Shown: positions 53,592 to 63,096, numbered from the stretch's first letter. The stretch is DNA of 64,000 nt from Lachnospiraceae bacterium (GCA_015056945.1 SVFH01000011.1:32943-96942), one strand, 5' to 3'. Notes: generated by a model not told the origin, from the sequence alone. Numbers and translations: made by a program.

Positions 53592-55135
53592 CACCAATAC
53601 CTCCTGTCTACGCTTCTGTAACAAACCGCTTCACACAAATGTTTTTCCAATATGTTTTCACTTCCGTCCAAATCAGCAATTGTCCGTGCCACTTTCAAAA
53701 TTTTATGATAAGCCCGTGCGCTGAGTTCCATATTCGCAAACGCCTTCTCCATAAAGGCCTCTTCCTTTTGCTGCAAAGAACAATATCGCCCAATTTCTTC
53801 CGGCCCCATATCTGCATTAAAGTTTCGTTTCTCATTTCGAAATCTCTTTTTCTGAATTTCTCTTGCGCGTTCTATGCGTTCTCTGATTTGTTCACTGCTT
53901 TCTGCACTATTTTTATTTCTCAGTTCCGGAAGTTCGACCGCAGGAGCTTCCACGCAAATATCGATACGGTCGAGAATCGGACCGGATATTTTAGACAAAT
54001 ACTTTTTCACCTGAGTCTGCGTGCAATTGCAACGGTTTCTGTCCGGATAATACCCGCAGGGGCAAGGATTGATTGCTGCAACCAGCATAAAATCCGCAGG
54101 ATATACATATGTTCCGTATGCCCTTGCAATCTGTACTTTTTTATCTTCAATCGGCTGACGCAACGCCTCCAGTGCACGTGTAGAGAAATGAACTGCTTCA
54201 TCCAGAAAAAGCACACCTCTGTGTGCAAGCGAAATTGCCCCCGGCCTCGGAACCCTTCCGCCTCCGACAAGTGCTTGTTCGCTAATGGTATGATGCGGAT
54301 TACAAAACGGCCGTTTTACAACCAACGCTTCTTCTTCGCAAAGCTTGCCCGCAACAGAATAAACCTTTGAAACCTCCATACTCTCATCCATTGTTAACGG
54401 CGGTAAAACCGAAGGAATCCTTTTGGCAATCATTGTTTTCCCGGAACCGGGCGGGCCGATCAACAATATATTATGAAATCCCGCTGCAGCAATTTCCACG
54501 ACACGCTTCACACTCTCTTGCCCATTCACTTGCGAAAAATCAAGCTCTTCCCTTTTATTCTTTTGCGCAAATAACGCCGCAACATCTAACACCGCCGGCT
54601 TGAAACACTCCATGCGTTCTTCCTTTTTCATGCTAAAATACGCTATGACATCCGAAAGATTTTTCACACCGATTACATCAATTCCCTGTACCGCTGCTCC
54701 TTCTGATTCATTCTCTTTTGGAACAATACAGGTTTTAAACCCATTCTCTTTCGCCTGTAACACAATGGGTAGAATTCCTCCTACGAATTTCACTTCACCG
54801 GCCAATCCAAGTTCACCAATAACAATATGTTCTTCTACACTTTCCTGAGGCAGCATCCCGGCCGCAATCAACAAAGCAACTGCAACGGGCAGATCATATG
54901 CTGTACCGTTTTTTCTTACATGTGCCGGTGAAATATTAACAGTTACTCTTAAAGGCTGAAGTGATATTCCCGTATTTTTCAACGCAACACGTACCCGTTC
55001 TTTCGCCTCCCTTACCTCAACATTTAACATACCGACCATTTCAAAGCCCGGCATTCCGTTTGATGCATCCACTTCGACAACAGCAAGATAACTTTCAATG
55101 CCAAGTAATGCACCTGTCACAACACGACTGTACAT
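53591..55135 (-). CDS. comM: ComM/YifB Mg-chelatase-like AAA+ ATPase
   Basis: ComM is a hexameric helicase that aids branch migration in natural transformation. The 514-residue protein has an N-terminal Lon-protease-like domain (MPGFEMVGMLNVEVREAKER), Walker A LIGPPGSGKTMIAKR, Walker B GVLFLDEAVHFS, NPHHTISEQALVGGG and the PCPCGYY...C.C zinc motif. AGGAGGAG precedes the ATG. It overlaps dprA by one base, so the two are probably translated together. Confidence 0.93.
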   Translation of the reverse strand: MYSRVVTGALLGIESYLAVVEVDASNGMPGFEMVGMLNVEVREAKERVRVALKNTGISLQPLRVTVNISPAHVRKNGTAYDLPVAVALLIAAGMLPQESVEEHIVIGELGLAGEVKFVGGILPIVLQAKENGFKTCIVPKENESEGAAVQGIDVIGVKNLSDVIAYFSMKKEERMECFKPAVLDVAALFAQKNKREELDFSQVNGQESVKRVVEIAAAGFHNILLIGPPGSGKTMIAKRIPSVLPPLTMDESMEVSKVYSVAGKLCEEEALVVKRPFCNPHHTISEQALVGGGRVPRPGAISLAHRGVLFLDEAVHFSTRALEALRQPIEDKKVQIARAYGTYVYPADFMLVAAINPCPCGYYPDRNRCNCTQTQVKKYLSKISGPILDRIDICVEAPAVELPELRNKNSAESSEQIRERIERAREIQKKRFRNEKRNFNADMGPEEIGRYCSLQQKEEAFMEKAFANMELSARAYHKILKVARTIADLDGSENILEKHLCEAVCYRSVDRRYW

Positions 55136-55220
55136 TCATCTCCTCCTTATGAAATTGTTAATTAAAAATTTGAAATAGCCGAACCGAAACGGTTCGAAAA
55201 GAATAAAAAGAATTGATTAA

Positions 55221-55256
55221 GCGTCCGTCCTCTCTATCAACTGAAAGGACAGACGC
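55221..55256 (-). terminator. Hairpin between pilT and comM
   Basis: GCGTC-GTCCT and AGGAC-GACGC form a stem of 5 plus 5 pairs with one central mismatch. No immediate T run follows on the minus strand, although TTCTTTTT lies about 12 bases later, so it may be a weak terminator or a processing hairpin. A small palindrome CGAACCG/CGGTTCG follows at 55182-55198. Confidence 0.45.
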
Positions 55257-55302
55257 ATAAACACAATTTGATATTTGAATATTATACTGCTAATCGAAAA
55301 AA

Positions 55303-56382
55303 TTACATCGGAGCATATACGCCCTTTAAACCAAGCTTCTGAATCATACCATCCGGATCCTGTGCGAACTGGACAACCATTTCCTTATCAATTTTTCCTT
55401 CAAGGTAAAGCTGTGTCAACGCTTCATCCATGGTAACCATTCCCATCTTACGGTTTGTCTGCATGATAGACTGTAACTGGTGTGACTTACCTTCACGAAT
55501 CATATTACGCACAGCATGGTTTGCATGCATAACCTCAAACGCAGCCACTCGGCCACGACCGTCGGCAGTAGGAATAAGCTGCTGGGAAATAACCGCTTCA
55601 AGTACGTTTGCAAGCTGAACACGAATCTGCTGCTGCTGATGAGGCGGGAAAACGTCGATGATACGGTCGATTGTACTTGCAGCACCGATTGTATGCAGTG
55701 TTGACAATACAAGGTGACCGGTTTCTGCAGCAGTTACCGCTACAGAAATTGTTTCATAGTCACGCATCTCACCTACGAGAATAATATCCGGATCTTCACG
55801 CAATGCAGCTCTTAAGGCATTCGCATAACTCATGGAGTCAAATCCGATTTCTCGCTGGTTAACCATTGACATCTTATGTAAATGTAAGTACTCAATCGGG
55901 TCTTCCAGTGTAATGATATGTGCATCACGATGATTGTTAGCTTTATCAATAATAGAAGCAAGTGTTGTTGACTTACCGGAACCGGTCGGTCCTGTTACAA
56001 GTACAAGACCTCTCTTACGATTGTATAATTCAACAACCGAGTTCGGAACACCAAGCTGTGCAGGTGTAGGAATAACTGTATTAACGGCACGAAGCGCCAT
56101 CGCAACAGAACCTCTCTGACGGAATGCATTTACACGGTAACGTCCGAGATTGGTTACCGCAAAGGACATATCAAGTTCTCCACGTTCTTCGAACATCTCT
56201 TTCTGATGATCCGTCATAATCTGTGCAACAATTGCAAGCGTATCCTCCGGCTTCATAATAGGAAAATCCATATTTAACAAATGACCGTTTACACGCATCT
56301 TAGGCGGCAAACCTGCTGTCAAATGAATATCGGATGCTCTGGCATCCATTGCAACCTGTAATATTTCTTCAATACGCGGCAT
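55303..56382 (-). CDS. pilT: Type IV pilus retraction ATPase PilT
   Basis: PilT powers pilus retraction. The 359-residue protein has DARASDIHLTAGLPP at the N-terminus, Walker A VTGPTGSGKSTTLA (131-138), Asp box IITLEDPIEYLH, Walker B PDIILVGEMRDYET, a His box, and the retraction signature AVRNMIREGKSHQ. It lies 40 bases after the sigK-like gene and apart from pilB-pilC, separated by comM and dprA. Confidence 0.95.
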   Translation of the reverse strand: MPRIEEILQVAMDARASDIHLTAGLPPKMRVNGHLLNMDFPIMKPEDTLAIVAQIMTDHQKEMFEERGELDMSFAVTNLGRYRVNAFRQRGSVAMALRAVNTVIPTPAQLGVPNSVVELYNRKRGLVLVTGPTGSGKSTTLASIIDKANNHRDAHIITLEDPIEYLHLHKMSMVNQREIGFDSMSYANALRAALREDPDIILVGEMRDYETISVAVTAAETGHLVLSTLHTIGAASTIDRIIDVFPPHQQQQIRVQLANVLEAVISQQLIPTADGRGRVAAFEVMHANHAVRNMIREGKSHQLQSIMQTNRKMGMVTMDEALTQLYLEGKIDKEMVVQFAQDPDGMIQKLGLKGVYAPM

Positions 56383-56422
56383 AGTTTAATCCCCTTTTCT
56401 TAATTAGTAATTTGAAAACCTC

Positions 56423-57067
56423 TCATTCTTTATGGTGAAAGCCCTCACGTAATTTCTTCAAGGCACGTTTCTCAATTCTCGAAACATAACTTCGAGAAAT
56501 CCCAAGGACATCTCCAACTTCTTTCTGCGTCATTTCATCATATCCCAAGAGACCATATCGCAATGATAAAATTTGTTTCTCTCGTTCATTTAAAACCGCA
56601 TTAAAAAGCTGCTCCAGCCTGGAAATCTGAAATTGCAGTCCCAACTGCTCCACAACATCAATCTGCGTTGCCTCACAAATATCAAGAAGACTGATTTCAT
56701 TCCCTTCTTTGTCTGTTCCAATCGGCTCATACAACGAAACTTCTTTCGCAGTCTTCTTTCCGGCACGAAACATCATCAGTAGTTCATTCTCGATACAACG
56801 TACCGCATACGTTGCCAGACGATTTCCTTTCGAAGCATCAAACGACGCAATCGCTTTCATAAGTCCTATAATACCGACAGATAAAAGATCCTCCGTATTA
56901 TCAGCACTTCCCTGATACCGTTTCACCACATGCGCAACAAGCCTTAAATTCCGTTCTACCAGAATATCTCGCGCATGCTTCCCTTCTTCACTGTCTTTCT
57001 GTTCCTGCATCACCTTTATATAAAAGGCTTCCTCCTCCGGACTCAATGGTTGTTGGAATGTTTTCAA
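56423..57067 (-). CDS. sigK: SigK-like sporulation sigma factor
   Basis: A 214-residue sigma-70 family factor with region 2 (RNLRLVAHVVKRYQGSADNT, LSVGIIGLMKAIASFDASKG) and region 4 (RYGLLGYDEMTQKEVGDVLG and ISRSYVSRIEKRALKKL). It is close to SigK, the late mother-cell factor, and has no intervening skin element. The N-terminus is short, without an obvious long pro-sequence. The gene has a strong sigma-A-like promoter, unlike the sporulation-type control expected of sigK, and pilT follows closely. SigE or another sporulation factor cannot be excluded by reading alone. Confidence 0.75.
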   Translation of the reverse strand: MKTFQQPLSPEEEAFYIKVMQEQKDSEEGKHARDILVERNLRLVAHVVKRYQGSADNTEDLLSVGIIGLMKAIASFDASKGNRLATYAVRCIENELLMMFRAGKKTAKEVSLYEPIGTDKEGNEISLLDICEATQIDVVEQLGLQFQISRLEQLFNAVLNEREKQILSLRYGLLGYDEMTQKEVGDVLGISRSYVSRIEKRALKKLREGFHHKE

Positions 57068-57164
57068 GAAAAAGCCTCCGGAATTTCCTTCTCTACCATA
57101 CTATGAAGCACAAAAGAAAGAAGTGCCATTCCAAAATAAGTTTCCTAAAAACAGATACATAATT

Positions 57165-57193
57165 ATTATACAGTCATTCCGTCATCCTTGCAA
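57165..57193 (-). promoter_or_regulatory. Sigma-A promoter upstream of the sigK-like gene
   Basis: TTGCAA (57188-57193) and TATAAT (57165-57170) are separated by 17 bp, about 100 bases upstream of the sigK-like ATG. The match is near-consensus and could also drive the downstream pilT. Confidence 0.65.
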
Positions 57194-57221
57194 GTAAAAG
57201 TTGTCCTCTGTCGCCAAAAGC

Positions 57222-58319
57222 CTACAAAATAAAATCACACAACACATAATTACTTACATCAAGCCCTTTATCAGTTAACGAAATGTACCCGTTTTCTCTT
57301 GCAAGCAAACCGGTCTCAATGTGTTTTTTGATTATCTCGCCAAATATCTCATCTGAAGACACGCCAAATTTTCCCTGAAACTGTCTTTCCGAAACACCTT
57401 TTATCATACGAAGTCCAACGAAGAAAAATTCCGACATTTGCTCCTCTTTGGTTAACATAATATTCTCTTCAAGCCGGGGACCATTCTCGATATAATCTTC
57501 GACAGATAACTGATTGCATTTTCGAATACCTTGATGGAAAGAGGCCGCCGCAACACCAAACCCCAAATATTCTTTTCCTGTCCAATACCCGACATTATGC
57601 CTGCAGATAAAACCTTTTTTGGCATAATTGGAAATTTCATACCGCTCATATCCTGATGCAGCGAGAATGCGTTTTGTATCATAATACATCTCTCGCTCCT
57701 CATCCTCTCCCGGCAAATCCAATTCCATTTCCGCAAACGGAGTACCTTCCTCTATTATCAGACTATAAGCAGATATATGCTCCGGATTAAAATGTAACAC
57801 TTTTTTGAGTGTATCCGAATAACTGAGCCTTGTCTGCCCCGGAATTGCGGACATCAAATCAACATTTATATTTTCGAATCCCGCCTCACGTGCAAGCCTG
57901 AAAGTAGTTTCAAACTCCTGATACGTGTGTATTCTTCCGAGTTTCTTTAACTGTATATCATCACAGGTTTGCAAACCGATACTTAAACGATTTATCGAAA
58001 GAGACCGATACCCTTTCAATTTCTCCGCATCAACCGTACCCGGATTCACTTCTATTGTAAATTCACACTCTTTTGCAAAAGAAAACTTTTCGCGCAATGC
58101 GCATACAAGACGTTGTATTTCCGTAAAAGAAAGAACAGAGGGTGTTCCTCCGCCGATGAAAACGGTATCCACCGTATCCGACGCAGGACAATCCTCTATT
58201 TCTTTTATCAATCTGTCTATATATTCTTTTTGTACCTCCTGCGTTCTGACATAGGAAGCGAAATCACAATACAAACACTTCCGTATGCAGAACGGGATAT
58301 GAATATAAATACCTATCAT
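57222..58319 (-). CDS. hemW: HemW-type radical SAM protein
   Basis: HemW is a radical SAM family member, often misnamed coproporphyrinogen III oxidase, that is thought to insert heme. The 365-residue protein has YIHIPFCIRKCLYCDF with the CxxxCxxC cluster motif (C11, C15, C18), the FIGGGTPSVL glycine motif and a C-terminal HemN-like extension. It follows lepA by 16 bases. The lepA-hemW pair is widespread in Firmicutes. Confidence 0.92.
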   Translation of the reverse strand: MIGIYIHIPFCIRKCLYCDFASYVRTQEVQKEYIDRLIKEIEDCPASDTVDTVFIGGGTPSVLSFTEIQRLVCALREKFSFAKECEFTIEVNPGTVDAEKLKGYRSLSINRLSIGLQTCDDIQLKKLGRIHTYQEFETTFRLAREAGFENINVDLMSAIPGQTRLSYSDTLKKVLHFNPEHISAYSLIIEEGTPFAEMELDLPGEDEEREMYYDTKRILAASGYERYEISNYAKKGFICRHNVGYWTGKEYLGFGVAAASFHQGIRKCNQLSVEDYIENGPRLEENIMLTKEEQMSEFFFVGLRMIKGVSERQFQGKFGVSSDEIFGEIIKKHIETGLLARENGYISLTDKGLDVSNYVLCDFIL

Positions 58320-58335
58320 TTATACATCACCAATT

Positions 58336-60153
58336 TTATTTTCGGTCATCGAGTTTCAGCACACTCATAAACGCCTGCTGCGGTATTTCTACATTTCCGA
58401 TCTGGCGCATACGTTTCTTGCCTTCTTTCTGTTTTTCAAGCAATTTCTTTTTACGGGTAATATCACCACCGTAACATTTGGCCAAAACGTCCTTTCGCAT
58501 CGCTTTTACAGTTTCACGTGCAATTACTTTACCGCCGATTGCCGCCTGAATAGGAATTTCAAAGAGATGTCGCGGAATCTCCTCTTTCAATTTCTCGCAC
58601 ATTTTACGGCCACGTTCGTAAGCAGTATCTTTATGAACGATAAAAGAAAGTGCATCCACTTCTTCGCGGTTTACAAGAATATCCAATTTCACAAGTTCTG
58701 ACTGCTCATAACCTTTCAAATCATAATCAAAAGATGCATAACCTCTTGATCTCGATTTCAAAGCATCAAAGAAATCATAAATTATCTCATTTAACGGTAA
58801 TTCATATTTCAATAATGCTCTGGTTTCTTCCATATATTCCATACCAAGATATCTTCCGCGTCTCTCCTGACAAAGCTCCATGATAGAACCGATAAACTCA
58901 GTCGTAACCATAATTTCCGCCGTAACAATCGGTTCTTCCATGTATTCAATTTCTGCAGGATCAGGAAGGTTACTCGGATTTGTCAACTCAATCACTTCAC
59001 CGTTTGTTTTATAGACTTTGTAAATAACACCGGGCGCAGTTGTAACCAAATCAAGATTATATTCCCTCTCGAGTCGTTCCTGAATGATTTCAAGATGTAA
59101 AAGTCCCAGGAATCCGCATCTGAACCCGAATCCTAACGCAATAGAAGTCTCCGGCTCATAATTCAGTGCAGCATCATTTAATTTCAATTTTTCAAGTGCA
59201 TCACGCAAATCAGGATACTTGGCACCATCAGCAGGATACACACCGCAGTAAACCATGGAGCGCACTTTTTTGTATCCCGGAAGAGGCTCTTTACACGGTC
59301 TGTCAGCATCGGTTACGGTATCTCCCACCGAAGTATCTTTCACATTTTTAATAGATGCCGTAATATATCCAACCATGCCGGCAGACAATTCCTCACAGGC
59401 GATAAACTGGCCCGCACCAAAATAACCTACTTCCACAACTTCAGCAGTAGCACCCGTTGCCATCATACGGATTGTTGTTCCCTTCTTTACGGTACCATGC
59501 ACAAGACGGCAGAAAATAATGACACCCTTATACGAATCATACAAAGAGTCAAAAATCAAAGCCTGCAAAGGCTGGTCCGCATCGCCGACCGGCGCCGGAA
59601 TTTTTTGAACAATTGCTTCTAAAACCTCTTCGATACCGATTCCGTTCTTTGCCGAAATCAGCGGAGCATCCTGTGCTTCAAGTCCAATCACGTCTTCAAT
59701 TTCATCTTTTACACGCTGTGGCTCTGCACTGGGCAAATCTATTTTATTAATTACCGGAAAAACATCCAGATTATGGTCCAATGCAAGATACACGTTTGCA
59801 AGTGTCTGCGCCTCAATTCCCTGTGCTGCATCCACAACAAGAATTGCACCGTCGCATGCTGCAAGACTTCTGCTTACCTCATAATTAAAATCCACGTGCC
59901 CCGGTGTATCAATCAGGTTGAAAATATACTCTTCCCCGTCTTTTGCACGATAAACCGTTCTGACCGCCTGTGATTTAATTGTAATACCGCGTTCACGCTC
60001 CAAATCCATATTGTCCAAAACCTGGGCCTGCATCTCACGGCTGGTTAACAAACCTGTTTGTTCAATAATTCGGTCCGCAAGTGTCGATTTACCATGATCG
60101 ATATGCGCTATAATACAAAAATTTCTGATTTTACTTTTTTCTATTTGTGACAT
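58336..60153 (-). CDS. lepA: Elongation factor 4 (LepA)
   Basis: LepA is a ribosomal GTPase linked to translation under stress and to 30S biogenesis. The 605-residue protein has G1 [16 protein letters not shown]3 [21 protein letters not shown]4 NKIDL, and the LepA-specific C-terminal domain ending [20 protein letters not shown] chose the ATG at 60153, the conserved start [15 protein letters not shown]; the upstream extension is atypical. Confidence 0.96.
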   Translation of the reverse strand: MSQIEKSKIRNFCIIAHIDHGKSTLADRIIEQTGLLTSREMQAQVLDNMDLERERGITIKSQAVRTVYRAKDGEEYIFNLIDTPGHVDFNYEVSRSLAACDGAILVVDAAQGIEAQTLANVYLALDHNLDVFPVINKIDLPSAEPQRVKDEIEDVIGLEAQDAPLISAKNGIGIEEVLEAIVQKIPAPVGDADQPLQALIFDSLYDSYKGVIIFCRLVHGTVKKGTTIRMMATGATAEVVEVGYFGAGQFIACEELSAGMVGYITASIKNVKDTSVGDTVTDADRPCKEPLPGYKKVRSMVYCGVYPADGAKYPDLRDALEKLKLNDAALNYEPETSIALGFGFRCGFLGLLHLEIIQERLEREYNLDLVTTAPGVIYKVYKTNGEVIELTNPSNLPDPAEIEYMEEPIVTAEIMVTTEFIGSIMELCQERRGRYLGMEYMEETRALLKYELPLNEIIYDFFDALKSRSRGYASFDYDLKGYEQSELVKLDILVNREEVDALSFIVHKDTAYERGRKMCEKLKEEIPRHLFEIPIQAAIGGKVIARETVKAMRKDVLAKCYGGDITRKKKLLEKQKEGKKRMRQIGNVEIPQQAFMSVLKLDDRK

Positions 60154-60326
60154 ATTCTCACTCTGTCTTTCTTTTCTATTTATTCTGGCCGGATGCATCA
60201 GCCTGCATCCGGAGGTTGCACTAGGTAATTATAATCTATCTTCTCTGCCGTGTAAACATTTTTCGTATACAGAAATATCCGTACAAAATCACAAGTCGCT
60301 TTGGGACATTGGTCATTCACACAATC

Positions 60327-60376
60327 AAAAAGCGTCTCTTCGGAATGTCAACACAACATCACCAGAGACGCTTTTT
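60327..60376 (-). terminator. Terminator after the polysaccharide deacetylase gene
   Basis: AAAAAGCGTCTCT (60327-60339) and AGAGACGCTTTTT (60364-60376) form a 13-bp stem with a 24-base loop. It lies 31 bases after the deacetylase stop and would end that transcript before lepA. T runs occur on both sides. Confidence 0.78.
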
Positions 60377-60406
60377 GTCTATTTCTATCCCCTTATCCAA
60401 CCAATT

Positions 60407-61093
60407 TTATAAGAAAGTAGGTGTTAAAAACTCTGTATCATTCTCAAGAAGTTTCCCTAAAATATCTTTGTAATATCCGGGTGCAAGTTCATTGGAATAA
60501 TCATGTGCATGTAATAAAAGGATATGTTTTACATCTGCACCAAACAGCGGATTTGCATCATCGTTGGTTTCGATTCTGTCAAGCACCCATTTAATACGAA
60601 TATCAGGATTTCCATGCATAAGATATTCCTGGAAATCATAACTGCATCCGACATCAATTTCTGCTGTTGCATTCAAATCTTCATACAAAGAGCCTTTTAC
60701 ACCGGCATCATCAATCTTGGTAAAACCATTGTCACGTAAATACTTCTGTAAAGCTTCTCTGTTCTCGCCTCCCTTATTTAAATAAGGAAAACGGAATAAT
60801 TTATACTTACGTTCAATGCCTGCTTCTTCATACAGGGAATTTACTACCTTCTCGCACTTTTCGATTTCTGCAATAGCCTCCTCGTAGCTAAGTTCACCGA
60901 GATTTGCGTGGGTATATGTATGATTTCCGATTTCAAATCCGTTCTTTAATGCGTAAATAATACTGTCCCTGTTTGTTTCGGCCGGTTCTCCAATAATGAA
61001 AAATACCGCTCCGATTTTCTTTTCCAATAAATAATCCGTAATTTCACGATGTACCTTTTCCGGTGCATCATCAATCGTTAATATCGCTTTCAT
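60407..61093 (-). CDS. Polysaccharide deacetylase family protein (NodB/CE4)
   Basis: A 228-residue protein of the carbohydrate esterase 4 fold. The motifs are AILTIDDAP (MT1 with Asp-Asp), GNHTYTHANLG (MT2, HxxxH), RFPYLNKGG (MT3, RxxP) and LLLHAHD (His of the last motif). No signal peptide or membrane segment precedes the catalytic start, so it may act in the cytoplasm, unusual for the family. The gene lies between spoIIP and lepA, which are usually adjacent. The substrate is unknown. Confidence 0.8.
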   Translation of the reverse strand: MKAILTIDDAPEKVHREITDYLLEKKIGAVFFIIGEPAETNRDSIIYALKNGFEIGNHTYTHANLGELSYEEAIAEIEKCEKVVNSLYEEAGIERKYKLFRFPYLNKGGENREALQKYLRDNGFTKIDDAGVKGSLYEDLNATAEIDVGCSYDFQEYLMHGNPDIRIKWVLDRIETNDDANPLFGADVKHILLLHAHDYSNELAPGYYKDILGKLLENDTEFLTPTFL

Positions 61094-61240
61094 GTATCTT
61101 ACCTCCCATCATCTGTCGCAACATCTTGCAATTACATTAATATTATACAACATTTCTTTCTGTTTTTCAAATATTTTATGCATTTTATATGAAAAATATC
61201 TTATTTTCTGACATTATCGACTTTTATTTTTCATTTTTAC

Positions 61241-62521
61241 CTATTGATATGTCTCTTTACCGGAAAAAACCAAATCCAAAATGTGCGCAAGAGGATAACA
61301 GGCATTTCGGATTTCTTCCACTGTATTTGTTTGTGCCCCTAATTCAATCAAAAGGGACTTGTCTCTATAATGCATATTATAACGGTAAGCATTCAAATAA
61401 TTATCCCTGGTCAATCCCGGATAATATTCTTTGGCAGCTATTCCGAGTTTTAATGACAATGCGAGATTTGCCATTTTGGATGCATTCGGAAGATACGACA
61501 GTTCTCCCTTTTTATTAGAATAAGATAAGCCGTTAAAAAACATGAACTGCGCCATCGGAACCCCTTGCACCTGCTGTACAAGATGCCTGTTTTCAGCAAC
61601 ACCGTCGCGGTGCAAATCTATTACCACCTGAATCTGCGGGTACTGCGCAAGAATCTCTTCTAATGCCGGCGCAGCCTTCGCATAAGCATCATCCCTGGTA
61701 TCAATATCATAGCATCCCGTATGATGATACACACTGTATCCGTATTCTTCCCGTAAGATTTCGGCCAAAAGTTTACCCGCCCCCTGAATCAAAGTATTGG
61801 CATCACTTTGTACACTGTCACGAAATCCCTCTTGCGAATGCGTATGATAAATCAAGATATGTGGCCCTTCCATTTGCTTATCAACACTGCAATCATATGC
61901 CAAAAGTTCAGACAGCTCATTTAAAGCAACCGGCGATGTTGACGCATCAACCGTGTAAAAATGTTCCATTACAAATTTAAAATCATGCAAATCCTCTTTT
62001 CTATAAGAGACTCTTTTCATTTCCTCCGGCCGGAATGAAAACCTTACAATTGATTCAACGTTGCTGACAAATCCGCTTCCCGCCGTAAGACAAAACTCAT
62101 TTATAAAATATTTTGTTTCCGGTTCCTCTTCGTTTTTAAGAGATTCCCTATTCTTATTCTCTTTTTCAATAAAAAAAGAAGCATTTTCTTCTTCCAATAC
62201 AGCTTGTTCAATTGCTGCGACTTCGTTTTCCTTTTCAAGCAACTCTAAATGATACTTTTTGATTTTATCAGAATCAGCGTGATCCCATAAATAATCCGCA
62301 ATCGGCGAAGAGTCCCCCCCTCTTCCTGAGAGATATGCATAAAAAGGATGCAGTTCATAAACAATCTCCCGAAACAGAAAAGGAATAAAGACCTGTTCAT
62401 TTGCCTTATCTTTCTCGGTTCCCTGTCTGCTGTTTTCAATCAAAACGCCGGACACTATACATATCAACAGGCAAAACACTCCCAAAATCAGTAGCATTTT
62501 CTTTTTTCTACGTCTTCTCAT
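61241..62521 (-). CDS. spoIIP: Stage II sporulation protein P (SpoIIP)
   Basis: SpoIIP is the cell-wall amidase/endopeptidase of engulfment, working with SpoIID and SpoIIM. The 426-residue protein has a basic N-terminus and a membrane segment (about 9-27), a variable Glu-rich region, and the SpoIIP domain with ILIYHTHSQEGF, VIDLHRDG and SLLIELGAQTNTVEE. It shows that the organism keeps sporulation genes. A sigma-E-like promoter may lie upstream. Confidence 0.92.
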   Translation of the reverse strand: MRRRRKKKMLLILGVFCLLICIVSGVLIENSRQGTEKDKANEQVFIPFLFREIVYELHPFYAYLSGRGGDSSPIADYLWDHADSDKIKKYHLELLEKENEVAAIEQAVLEEENASFFIEKENKNRESLKNEEEPETKYFINEFCLTAGSGFVSNVESIVRFSFRPEEMKRVSYRKEDLHDFKFVMEHFYTVDASTSPVALNELSELLAYDCSVDKQMEGPHILIYHTHSQEGFRDSVQSDANTLIQGAGKLLAEILREEYGYSVYHHTGCYDIDTRDDAYAKAAPALEEILAQYPQIQVVIDLHRDGVAENRHLVQQVQGVPMAQFMFFNGLSYSNKKGELSYLPNASKMANLALSLKLGIAAKEYYPGLTRDNYLNAYRYNMHYRDKSLLIELGAQTNTVEEIRNACYPLAHILDLVFSGKETYQ

Positions 62522-62581
62522 CCCATCCCCGCTTCCTGCAAACCACTGAATTTTCTTGCTTTTTAAGACAAGTCCTTATAT

Positions 62582-62609
62582 ACTATATGAGACCTGAATG
62601 AAAATATGT
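62582..62609 (-). promoter_or_regulatory. Possible sigma-E-like promoter of spoIIP
   Basis: The minus strand has ACATATT (62603-62609) and CATATAGT (62582-62589) with a 13-bp spacer, close to the sigma-E pattern (ATATT, then CATACA-T). It lies about 60 bases before spoIIP. The similarity is modest and the spacer is one short. Confidence 0.35.
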
Positions 62610-62663
62610 CTTTCAAACTTTTCCGAATTTTTATACAATAGAAAAATAATGTAAATTTATGTA

Positions 62664-62692
62664 TTGACAGAATGCATAATCACGGATAAAAT
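62664..62692 (+). promoter_or_regulatory. Sigma-A promoter of rpsT
   Basis: TTGACA (62664-62669) and TAAAAT (62687-62692) are separated by exactly 17 bp, about 85 bases upstream of the rpsT start. The -35 is consensus. Confidence 0.85.
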
Positions 62693-62739
62693 ATATTCGT
62701 ATGTTTACATTAGAACGTCCGTGTCCGGGTTTAATGAAA

Positions 62740-62764
62740 CATTTTCATCAAATTATTGAAAATG
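62740..62764 (+). promoter_or_regulatory. Hairpin abutting the rpsT ribosome site
   Basis: CATTTTCA (62740-62747) and TGAAAATG (62757-62764) form an 8-bp stem with a 9-base loop directly before the GGGAGGT ribosome site. It could influence initiation at the UUG start codon. Confidence 0.5.
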
Positions 62765-62777
62765 GGAGGTGTGAGTC

Positions 62778-63041
62778 TTGGCTAACATCAAATCTGCAAA
62801 GAAAAGAATTCTCGTAAACCAGACCAGAGCAGATAGAAACAAAGCTATCCGTTCAGGTGTTAGAACCGCTGTTAAGAAAGTATATGCAGCTATTGATGCA
62901 AACGACAAAGAAGCTGCTAAAGCAGCTTTGCTTGTTGCAACAAGTACTATTGATAAAGCTACTTCTAAGGGCGTTTATCATAAGAACTATGCTTCAAGAA
63001 AGATTTCTCGTCTTAGCATCGCTGTTAACAAAATGGCGTAA
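62778..63041 (+). CDS. rpsT: 30S ribosomal protein S20, UUG start
   Basis: S20 is a small ribosomal subunit protein. The 87-residue product ANIKSAKKRILVNQTRADRN is highly basic and helical, with the usual C-terminal YHKNYASRKISRLSIAVN. The start codon is TTG at 62778, with GGGAGGT eight bases upstream. A UUG start is also used for E. coli rpsT, where it takes part in autoregulation. It is the only plus-strand gene and is transcribed away from spoIIP. Confidence 0.96.
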   Translation: MANIKSAKKRILVNQTRADRNKAIRSGVRTAVKKVYAAIDANDKEAAKAALLVATSTIDKATSKGVYHKNYASRKISRLSIAVNKMA

Positions 63042-63061
63042 TACATTATTTGAATCCAGAA

Positions 63062-63095
63062 CCTCTTCGATACCGTCATGTCGAAGAGGTTTTTT
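63062..63095 (+). terminator. Terminator of rpsT
   Basis: CCTCTTCGA (63062-63070) and TCGAAGAGG (63081-63089) form a 9-bp stem followed by six T. It lies about 20 bases after the rpsT stop. Confidence 0.92.
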
Positions 63096-63096
63096 C

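Noticed and set aside
53552..54370. A 272-residue plus-strand open frame
   Set aside because: It lies entirely opposite comM and dprA, has a composition rich in Phe, Cys and Arg typical of an antisense shadow, and has no ribosome site.
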